Shown piece after piece: positions 1 through 5,257 of a DNA stretch of 6,929 nucleotides. Where the stretch lies: contig JAJYKI010000039.1 of the NCBI GenBank assembly GCA_021788675.1, forward strand, positions 1-6,929, in the 5' to 3' direction. The position numbers and the translations under genes are program-made. The stretch's first letter is position 1; every line of letters starts with the position of its first letter. The stretch comes from a bacterium. Lineage in GTDB: Bacteria > Patescibacteriota > Saccharimonadia > Saccharimonadales > UBA4665. The notes under the pieces were generated by a model. The model had not been told where the DNA came from. It saw only the letters and a program-made list of their open reading frames with translations, and searched no databases.

Positions 1-37
1 GGCAGATATATCCGGAAGCTAAGCTGTAGTTTTTTAT

Positions 38-406
38 ATGAGCGTCGATGATGACACTTTTCAAGCCCTGGTCAATGAGGCTTTGGCAAGCTTGCCCGGC
101 CAACATGCTCCCAATATAGCCAATGTAGCGATACTTTATGAGTATGAGCCGACCCCTGAGCAAAGACTAAAGTTGCAGCTGCGACAGGACCAGACTTTAT
201 TTGGTCTGTATGAGGGTGTGCCATTACCTAATCGTCAGGGCCAAACCAGGATTTTACCGGATAAGATTACTGTCTTTAAAGGTCCGCTTGAGCGGGCGTC
301 TGCCGACATCGTTCAGCTTAAAGAAAACATCCGCCATACTCTCTGGCATGAAATCGGGCATTATTACGGTTTGGATCACGATAAGATACGCGAACTTGAA
401 TCCTGA
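38..406 (+). CDS. Minimal zincin-like metallopeptidase family protein
   Basis: A small 122-residue protein with a zinc-protease motif near its C-terminus: H104-E105-I-G-H108-Y-Y-G111-L-D-H114-D115. This matches the HExxHxxGxxH signature of metzincin-like zinc hydrolases: three histidine ligands, with the glutamate as general base. Size and layout fit the 'minimal MMP-like' metallopeptidase family (Pfam Zincin_1 type), which is widespread in actinobacteria and CPR bacteria and has no well-established substrate. I see no signal peptide or membrane segment, so a cytoplasmic location is inferred. The ATG at 38 is the only reasonable start. No Shine-Dalgarno sequence precedes it, and any promoter would lie mostly outside the window. 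The gene ends with tandem stops, TGA then TAA (404-409). The exporter gene downstream has its own promoter, so co-function is not implied. The family call is firm; actual protease activity is inferred. Confidence 0.88.
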   Translation: MSVDDDTFQALVNEALASLPGQHAPNIANVAILYEYEPTPEQRLKLQLRQDQTLFGLYEGVPLPNRQGQTRILPDKITVFKGPLERASADIVQLKENIRHTLWHEIGHYYGLDHDKIRELES

Positions 407-414
407 TAATCTGC

Positions 415-457
415 TTAACGCGCAATAATTATTCCTATAGTTTATTAAGCACGCAAT
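415..457 (+). repeat. Imperfect direct repeat upstream of the exporter operon
   Basis: Two similar half-sites lie 30-31 bases apart: TTAACGCGCAAT (415-426) and TTAAGCACGCAAT (445-457). GCTTAA (413-418) and TTAAGC (445-450) are also inverted copies of each other, and a 10-base palindrome AATAATTATT sits between them (424-433). The second copy lies just upstream of the extended -10 box of the ABC exporter gene. The spacing of roughly three helical turns would suit a dimeric regulator, but the region is AT-rich and the match may be chance. Confidence 0.3.
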
Positions 458-474
458 TGCTATATTGATTGGGA
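458..474 (+). promoter_or_regulatory. Extended -10 promoter of the ABC exporter operon, leaderless start
   Basis: TGCTATATT (458-466) is a clean extended -10 element: TG, one base, then a hexamer matching TATAAT at five of six positions. Seven bases later comes the ATG at 474, exactly where transcription would be expected to begin. No recognisable -35 box lies 16-18 bases upstream, as is common for extended -10 promoters, and no Shine-Dalgarno sequence is present. Together these suggest a leaderless mRNA and favour ATG 474 over the in-frame TTG at 465, which falls inside the -10 box. Confidence 0.6.
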
Positions 475-1166
475 TGATCAGTTTTAGGAATGTGAGCAAA
501 GTCTATGGCAAGAAGGATAACGCCTTCGTGGCTCTTAAAGATATCACGATTGAGTTGCCTGAGCATAAGACGATTGCCGTAGTGGGCAAGAGCGGTTCCG
601 GCAAATCGACATTTTTGCATCTTTTGGGTGGATTGGATCGGCCGAGTGAGGGAAGTATAAATATTAACGGCAAGGAATTGACCAAGCTTAACAAAAAAGC
701 CATGGATCAATACCGGGGACAGGATCTGGGTTTTGTGTTCCAGTCTTTTTTTGTCGAAGCCAACCAGTCTTGTTACCAAAATGTAGCTTTACCTTTGGAA
801 ATAAACCGGGTGCCGTTAAACAAACGCAAAGCTATCGTCGAAGACGCCTTAAGCCAAGTCGATTTAACTGAAAAGATTCGTAGTAAGGCCGGCACATTGT
901 CGGGCGGCCAAAAACAGCGCTTGGCAATCGCCCGGGCCATCGTTACCAAGCCTAAGGTCATATTGGCCGATGAACCGACCGGTAATCTGGACAGCTCAAC
1001 CGGTGACAAGGTCATTAATCTATTGTTTGATTTGCATAAAAAATATAGCTCAACTTTAGTTATCGTGACACACGATCAGGATATCGCCTCCAAGTGCGAC
1101 GTCAGGTTGTACATAAAAGACGGTCAGATTGAAAAAGTTGAAGGCTTGAAAGGAGCGGCGTCATGA
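474..1166 (+). CDS. ABC transporter ATP-binding protein, LolD/MacB-type
   Basis: Cytoplasmic ATPase subunit of an ABC exporter, 230 residues. All nucleotide-binding motifs are intact: Walker A G38-KSGSGKST (38-46), Q-loop Q90, signature LSGGQ (142-146), Walker B VILADEP (162-168) with catalytic E167, D-loop around NLDSS (171-175) and switch histidine H200. The sequence resembles the LolD/MacB/FtsE-like group, whose members power FtsX-fold permeases in lipoprotein extraction, peptide or antibiotic export and cell-envelope signalling. The start is placed at ATG 474, next to an extended -10 element; an in-frame TTG at 465 would add three residues. The stop overlaps the permease start as ATGA (1163-1166), so the two are translationally coupled and form one transporter. 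The substrate cannot be read from the sequence. Confidence 0.95.
   Translation: MISFRNVSKVYGKKDNAFVALKDITIELPEHKTIAVVGKSGSGKSTFLHLLGGLDRPSEGSININGKELTKLNKKAMDQYRGQDLGFVFQSFFVEANQSCYQNVALPLEINRVPLNKRKAIVEDALSQVDLTEKIRSKAGTLSGGQKQRLAIARAIVTKPKVILADEPTGNLDSSTGDKVINLLFDLHKKYSSTLVIVTHDQDIASKCDVRLYIKDGQIEKVEGLKGAAS
1149..1155 (+). promoter_or_regulatory. Ribosome binding site of the permease gene
   Basis: AAAGGAG lies inside the end of the ATPase gene, seven bases before the permease ATG at 1163. It supports that start and fits coupled translation across the ATGA overlap. Confidence 0.7.
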
Positions 1167-2458
1167 GCTGGGCGGACATTATTAAACGCAGCGGCCGGTC
1201 TTTAAGGCAAGCTAAAATACGGACGCTTTTGACTGCCGCGGCATTAGCTGTGGGCGGTTTTACGCTAACAGCAACCCTGGCTGCCGCGAACGGCGCCAAG
1301 GCGTATGGCAATAAGCTGGTGTATACGAATTTTGATCCCAGTTCGCTAATCGTAGCTAAAAGTCAGGATATTTTTACGTCCGGGCCGGGATCGAATAAAC
1401 CACAACCGTACAGCAGTTCATACGCTGCTTTAGGTGACCGGGGACAGCAGGTTAAGGAATTGGATCAGAATGATTTGACTGCTTTGGCAAAAATTTCAGG
1501 CGTAGCCAGCGTGTTCGAGCAGTATACGACCTCCGCCCAGTTTATAACATCGCCTAATAGTGGTAAGTTTACCGGGTCCGTAGAAGCTTTTGACCCTACC
1601 ATTAGCCATCAGTTTACCGCCGGAAATCTGGTAAACGGCAATGTGCCTAGCGGGGACGTCGTTTTGCCGCAGGATTACGTATCGCTGCTAAATTTTAAAA
1701 GCGACCAAGCCGCGATCGGCCAGACCGTCAGCGTACAACTAAGGCAGATTGTCGGTAAGACCAGCGTTATGAATTTTAAGGTGGTGGCGGTATTGGCGGC
1801 ACCTTCAACTTTAATAGGCGGCAGCTCGAATACCACTTTGCTGCTGAGCGCCCAGGACGCTCAATCCGCCTATGATTTCGTTAACCAGGGCACGATTAAT
1901 TACAATCGTTTTCTTACGGCGACGGTCAGAGTGGTTGACGGAACTAACCAGGCGAAATTGAATGCTGTCCAGAAAGCCATCCAAAAAGCCGGTTACGGTG
2001 CTGAGAGTGCGCAAAACGCCCAAGCCCTAATTACGCAAATCGTTAATGTATTACAGATAATAATTCTGGTGTTTGGACTGATTACGTTAGTGGCTTCGTT
2101 CTTTGGGGTGGTTAATACGCAGTATATTAGCGTTTTAGAGCGCACCAGGGAAATAGGTCTCATGAAAGCCTTGGGTATGAGCAGTCGCAGTGTCAGCAAG
2201 CTTTTTATTGTTGAAGCGGCCTGGATCGGGGCGATCGGCGCGGTAATTGGTAGTATCCTGGCGATAATTATTGGTACGTTGATTAATCCGTGGATTTCTA
2301 AAAAGATAAACTTCAGCGGCAGTAACTTGCTTATTTTCCACTGGCAGCAAGTGCTGGGTTTGATTGTGTTTCTAGTGATAGTGTCGGTTGTCGCCGGACT
2401 CTTACCGGCGCGTAAGGCTTCCCGTCTGGATCCGATTGAGGCCTTGCGTACCGAGTAA
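1163..2458 (+). CDS. ABC transporter permease, MacB-like periplasmic core plus FtsX domain
   Basis: A 431-residue membrane subunit with the classic four-helix FtsX/MacB layout. There is one N-terminal transmembrane helix (about 22-43), a large extracytoplasmic domain (about 44-290) of the MacB-core type, then three helices (about 293-315, 349-372 and 394-414). Between the second and third helices is the conserved coupling segment ERTREIGLMKALGMS (326-340), which contacts the ATPase. The C-terminus carries the family ending LPARKASRLDPIEALR (414-429). Such permeases normally work as dimers with two ATPase subunits and move substrates on the outer face by mechanotransmission. The gene overlaps the upstream ATPase by four bases and has a good ribosome binding site. 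No membrane-fusion protein gene is next to it, as expected for an organism with a single membrane. The substrate is unknown. Confidence 0.93.
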   Translation: MSWADIIKRSGRSLRQAKIRTLLTAAALAVGGFTLTATLAAANGAKAYGNKLVYTNFDPSSLIVAKSQDIFTSGPGSNKPQPYSSSYAALGDRGQQVKELDQNDLTALAKISGVASVFEQYTTSAQFITSPNSGKFTGSVEAFDPTISHQFTAGNLVNGNVPSGDVVLPQDYVSLLNFKSDQAAIGQTVSVQLRQIVGKTSVMNFKVVAVLAAPSTLIGGSSNTTLLLSAQDAQSAYDFVNQGTINYNRFLTATVRVVDGTNQAKLNAVQKAIQKAGYGAESAQNAQALITQIVNVLQIIILVFGLITLVASFFGVVNTQYISVLERTREIGLMKALGMSSRSVSKLFIVEAAWIGAIGAVIGSILAIIIGTLINPWISKKINFSGSNLLIFHWQQVLGLIVFLVIVSVVAGLLPARKASRLDPIEALRTE

Positions 2459-2493
2459 TTACCGCTTATCCTATTTAGACAAACTTATGGGTA

Positions 2494-2499
2494 GATATT
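2494..2499 (+). promoter_or_regulatory. Possible -10 box for the HAD phosphatase gene
   Basis: GATATT (2494-2499) matches TATAAT at four of six positions and lies six bases before the ATG at 2506; the overlapping TATTAA (2496-2501) is an alternative. No Shine-Dalgarno sequence precedes the gene, so a leaderless transcript is plausible. The 47-base gap after the permease contains no terminator-like hairpin, so read-through from the exporter operon is also possible. Confidence 0.35.
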
Positions 2500-2505
2500 A
2501 AATAA

Positions 2506-3147
2506 ATGCGGGCTGTAATTTTTGACTTCGACGGTACGATTGCCGATAGCTTCAACACTGTAGTTGCGATTGCCTACCATCTGACAAAAAACCAGAAATT
2601 GGCTGATACCGATAGGGTAGGCTGGATGCGGGACAATAATATGGGGTTGGCCCAAGCTATTAAAAGTCTTAACATACCGAAATGGAAGTGGCCCTGGCTG
2701 CTGGCCCGCGGCCGCGCGTTGATGGCTAAACAAATCCACCAGGTGCCGGTGTTTGATGGTATCGATGACGTATTGAAGGCTTTGCATAGTGAACAATTCC
2801 AGATGTTCATAATAAGCTCGAACAGTCGTTCCAATGTCGAAAAGTTTTTGCTCGAAAAAGGTTTGTTGCCATATTTTGATAAGGTTTACGGCGGGGCAGG
2901 CTTGTTTAATAAAGCCAAGATTATTAATAAGCTGCTTAAGCTCGAAAGTCTTAATCCTAATGAGGTTATTTATGTAGGCGATGAGGTTCGGGATATTATG
3001 GCCGCCAAGCAGTCCGGCATTCCGAGCATAGCGGTTTCCTGGGGATATAACGCCCACGATTTATTGGCCGAAAGCGGTCCGACTTTTGTAGTCGACAGCC
3101 CGATTCAGCTGCAAAAAGAAGTTATCGAGTGGGGTAAGTCGTTCTGA
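2506..3147 (+). CDS. HAD-superfamily hydrolase, phosphoglycolate-phosphatase-like
   Basis: A 213-residue phosphatase of the haloacid dehalogenase superfamily. Motif I is D7-F-D9-G-T: D7 would be the nucleophile and D9 the general acid/base. Motif II is IISSNS (102-107), giving the phosphate-binding serine. A lysine in FNKAK (134-138) is the likely motif III residue. Motif IV is GDEVRD (158-163), with acidic residues for magnesium binding. Residues of about 15-85 form a helical C1-type cap, with a tryptophan-rich stretch PKWKWPW (58-64). The layout fits the Gph/PpaX-like subfamily, which removes phosphate from small metabolites, but the substrate cannot be assigned. The start ATG 2506 puts motif I at the usual position near the N-terminus. 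The stop overlaps the proposed CTG start of the next gene, suggesting coupling with the RNA methyltransferase. Confidence 0.9.
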   Translation: MRAVIFDFDGTIADSFNTVVAIAYHLTKNQKLADTDRVGWMRDNNMGLAQAIKSLNIPKWKWPWLLARGRALMAKQIHQVPVFDGIDDVLKALHSEQFQMFIISSNSRSNVEKFLLEKGLLPYFDKVYGGAGLFNKAKIINKLLKLESLNPNEVIYVGDEVRDIMAAKQSGIPSIAVSWGYNAHDLLAESGPTFVVDSPIQLQKEVIEWGKSF

Positions 3148-4412
3148 GCGATTCCAAAACAGTTAAGATTGAAAAATTAGTAAATGGCGGCCAAGGGCTT
3201 GGCCGGCTGGATAATGGACGGGTGGTTTTTGTTTGGAATGCGTTACCCGGGGAAACCGTAGCGTTTAGGGTTATCAAGCAAAAAAGAGCATTCATTGAGG
3301 CTATAGCTGAGGACATACTGGTAAGTTCACCTGACCGCGTCGCGCCGCTTGATGACATTTTTCTGTCAACATCGCCTTGGCAGATCTTATCTACGGACGG
3401 AGAGAAACGCGCTAAGCTGGCTATCGTAGAAGAGCTAATGGAGGGTGCCAAGGTTCGCGTTCCCTCGATTAATTACCATGATTCCGTGCATAAACTGCAT
3501 TACCGCAACAAAATGGAGTACAGTTTCTGGGGAGACGATAGTGGCTTACATTTGGCCTTGCACAATCGCGGCAGCCACGCCAAGCAGATAGTTAATGGCA
3601 GTTCATTGGCGATGGTGTCGATCGATACGGCAGCTCGGTCTTTAATCGATGAGTTGATGCGTTGTAATGTACGGGCAGGTGATTTAAAGACCGTTGTTAT
3701 TCGTTCAAATCGCCGGGGCGATGTGGCGATGTCCTTGTTTGTGAAACAAGAAGATTTTACAAGGCTACGTTTACCGAAAGGAGTTGGCGGCCTGAATATA
3801 TACTATTCCGACCCTAAAAGTCCGGCCAGCGTGGCAACTAAACCACTGATGACGTACGGCTCCGTTGATTTAGAAGATGAACTGAATGGCAAAGTTTTTA
3901 TATATAGCGCGGATGCTTTTTTTCAGGTTAATCTTGATGTTTTTGAGCAGGTGCTTGAAAAGATTAAAGCCGGTATCGATTTAGTGGCTATGCCGGTCGT
4001 AGATATGTTTTCGGGTGTCGGCTCTATCGGTTTAAGTTTGGGCGCCAAAGAAGTCAAGTTGGTTGAAATAAATAAGACGTCGGCTGATTACGCGGTAATT
4101 AATGCCAAGAATTTGAATATTAAAGCCCAAGTCGTTGTAATTGGTTCGGAGAACGCCCTAGATCTTATTCCGGCGCAAGGCTGCGTAATCTTTGATCCGC
4201 CCAGAGCCGGTCTGCATCGTAAAATAGTTGACCAGCTGCTCATTCAAAAGCCGACACAAATAGTTTATCTGAGCTGCAATCCGGCCACCTTGGCCCGGGA
4301 TTTAGGATTGTTGCAGGCCGACTACGCAATCAACAGCCTCGATGTTTATAATTTTTTTCCTAAAACTCCACACATTGAAAGCCTGGCGATATTAAGCCGT
4401 AAAGCTAATTAA
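3144..4412 (+). CDS. RNA 5-methyluridine methyltransferase, RlmD/RlmCD/TrmA family, probable CTG start
   Basis: SAM-dependent enzyme that methylates C5 of a uridine in 23S rRNA or tRNA; which one is not decidable here. Numbered from CTG 3144 (422 residues), the order is: TRAM RNA-binding domain (about 6-58, with NGGQGLGR at 14-21), a central domain, FFQVN (259-263), SAM-binding DMFSGVGSIG (287-296), acidic VEIN (307-310), DPPRAG (351-356), and the catalytic loop SCNPATLARD (377-386) with nucleophile C378. A general-base glutamate, E412, lies in TPHIES. The first ordinary start, GTG 3222, would cut away half of the TRAM domain. The frame is open back to TAA 3135 and contains no ATG, GTG or TTG before 3222. 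CTG 3144 overlaps the HAD stop as CTGA and is therefore preferred; ATT 3168 is the alternative. The four iron-sulfur cysteines of E. coli RlmD are absent from the region after TRAM (about 62-92). Confidence 0.9.
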   Translation: MSDSKTVKIEKLVNGGQGLGRLDNGRVVFVWNALPGETVAFRVIKQKRAFIEAIAEDILVSSPDRVAPLDDIFLSTSPWQILSTDGEKRAKLAIVEELMEGAKVRVPSINYHDSVHKLHYRNKMEYSFWGDDSGLHLALHNRGSHAKQIVNGSSLAMVSIDTAARSLIDELMRCNVRAGDLKTVVIRSNRRGDVAMSLFVKQEDFTRLRLPKGVGGLNIYYSDPKSPASVATKPLMTYGSVDLEDELNGKVFIYSADAFFQVNLDVFEQVLEKIKAGIDLVAMPVVDMFSGVGSIGLSLGAKEVKLVEINKTSADYAVINAKNLNIKAQVVVIGSENALDLIPAQGCVIFDPPRAGLHRKIVDQLLIQKPTQIVYLSCNPATLARDLGLLQADYAINSLDVYNFFPKTPHIESLAILSRKAN

Positions 4413-4425
4413 TTGCCCTTCGGCC

Positions 4426-4434
4426 TGATACAAT
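4426..4434 (+). promoter_or_regulatory. Extended -10 promoter for the nuclease-serS pair
   Basis: TGATACAAT (4426-4434) is an extended -10 element: TG, one base, then a hexamer matching TATAAT at five of six positions. Transcription would begin about 4441-4442, only four or five bases before the ATG at 4446. TATATC (4434-4439) is a weaker overlapping alternative that would give a fully leaderless start. No Shine-Dalgarno sequence is visible. The position argues against the in-frame TTG at 4413, directly after the previous stop, as the start of the nuclease gene. Confidence 0.55.
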
Positions 4435-4445
4435 ATATCTTAACT

Positions 4446-5240
4446 ATGGCATATAGAAGTGGTTCCCGACAGGCGTATGTGCCGGGACAAAAAACACCTT
4501 ATAAGATATCGCGCAGTAAGATAGAGCTGTTCATGCAGTGTCAGCGTTGCTTTTGGCTGGATGCCCGCAAGAACATTTCGCGGCCAAATGGTCCGCCCTT
4601 TAGAATTAACTCGGCAATCGATGAATTATTTAAAAAAGAATTTGACACCTATCGGGCGGAAGCCAAGCCGCATCCGCTTATGGTGGAATTTTCGGTAGAC
4701 GCCATTCCGATGCAGCATGACAAGATTGACGATTGGCGTAACACGTTTACCGGAGTTTCGGTTTTGCATCAGGCAACTAATTTTTGGGTCTATGGTGCGA
4801 TTGACGATCTATGGGTCAATTCTGATGGCCAGGTCATAGTGGCGGATTACAAAGCAACCGCCAAAGAAAGCGATGTTTCAATCGACAGCGACTGGCAGGT
4901 CACATATAAGCGTCAGATGGAGGTTTACCAATGGCTGCTAAGGCAAAACGGACTCGATGTCTCATCGATCGGCTATTTCGTTTATGCCAATGCTAAGGTT
5001 AAAGCCGACGGTTTTTTTGATCGCATTGAGTTTCGTACCAAGCTCATACCTTACGCCGGCGACGATAGCTGGGTAGAGCCGGTATTAACGAAAATGAAAC
5101 AATGTTTAGAAGATGACAACATCCCGCCGGTGGGTGTTGCAGTCATGGGCGGGGCATGTGATTTCTGCAGTTACGCCAAGACAAGGACGGAGTTAACGAT
5201 TAACGCCATTAATGCTAAAAAAAAGCTTAAAACCGCATAA
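4446..5240 (+). CDS. PD-(D/E)XK nuclease family protein with paired CxxC motifs
   Basis: A 264-residue protein of the RecB/Cas4-like PD-(D/E)XK nuclease fold. Visible core residues are D120 in YGAID, D134-Y-K136 in IVADYKAT, and Q157-MEV-Y161, which correspond to the D, (D/E)xK and QxxxY motifs of RecB-family nucleases. Two cysteine pairs flank the core: C32-QR-C35 near the N-terminus and C238-DF-C241 near the C-terminus. They could hold an iron-sulfur cluster, as in Cas4, AddB and Dna2, or zinc; the 2+2 arrangement differs from the 1+3 pattern usual in Cas4. The neighbours are translation genes, not cas or repair genes, so a CRISPR role is not supported and the substrate is unknown. ATG 4446 is chosen because a promoter sits just upstream; TTG 4413 would add 11 residues. 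serS follows after 17 bases and is probably co-transcribed. Confidence 0.82.
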   Translation: MAYRSGSRQAYVPGQKTPYKISRSKIELFMQCQRCFWLDARKNISRPNGPPFRINSAIDELFKKEFDTYRAEAKPHPLMVEFSVDAIPMQHDKIDDWRNTFTGVSVLHQATNFWVYGAIDDLWVNSDGQVIVADYKATAKESDVSIDSDWQVTYKRQMEVYQWLLRQNGLDVSSIGYFVYANAKVKADGFFDRIEFRTKLIPYAGDDSWVEPVLTKMKQCLEDDNIPPVGVAVMGGACDFCSYAKTRTELTINAINAKKKLKTA

Positions 5241-5243
5241 TTC

Positions 5244-5250
5244 AAGGAGG
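5244..5250 (+). promoter_or_regulatory. Strong ribosome binding site of serS
   Basis: AAGGAGG lies seven bases before the serS ATG at 5258, within the 17-base gap after the nuclease stop. It fixes the serS start and contrasts with the upstream nuclease gene, which has no such site. Confidence 0.85.
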
Positions 5251-5257
5251 CCATAGG

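Noticed and set aside
1..37. Possible tail of an upstream gene
   Set aside because: Two forward frames end here (TAA 20-22 and TAG 27-29), each offering only six to eight codons, so no gene can be supported.
404..406. UGA recoded as glycine (SR1/Gracilibacteria code)
   Set aside because: No in-frame TGA is found inside any gene; TGA occurs only at the ends of complete products such as SerRS and the ATPase.
435..779. Minus-strand open frame across the exporter promoter and ATPase start
   Set aside because: It overlaps the Walker A region of a clear ABC ATPase and has no family features of its own.
474..2458. ABC exporter as part of a bacteriocin or antibiotic resistance cassette
   Set aside because: No precursor peptide, modifying enzyme or two-component regulator is adjacent; the ATPase-permease pair is a common generic arrangement.
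2485..3057. Long minus-strand open frame (190 codons) opposite the HAD gene
   Set aside because: It mirrors the HAD coding frame, shows no recognisable domain, and the plus-strand HAD gene has all its motifs. It is a shadow.
3184..3297. ATG at 3184 as a start for the methyltransferase
   Set aside because: It is out of frame with the TRAM and catalytic sequence and reaches a stop soon after.
4413..4445. TTG 4413 as the nuclease start, directly following the previous stop
   Set aside because: No ribosome binding site is present and the segment holds an extended -10 box; ATG 4446 is the better choice, though TTG cannot be fully excluded.
4446..5240. Nuclease as a Cas4 marking a CRISPR locus
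   Set aside because: No repeats, spacers or other cas genes are present, and the cysteine pattern differs from Cas4.
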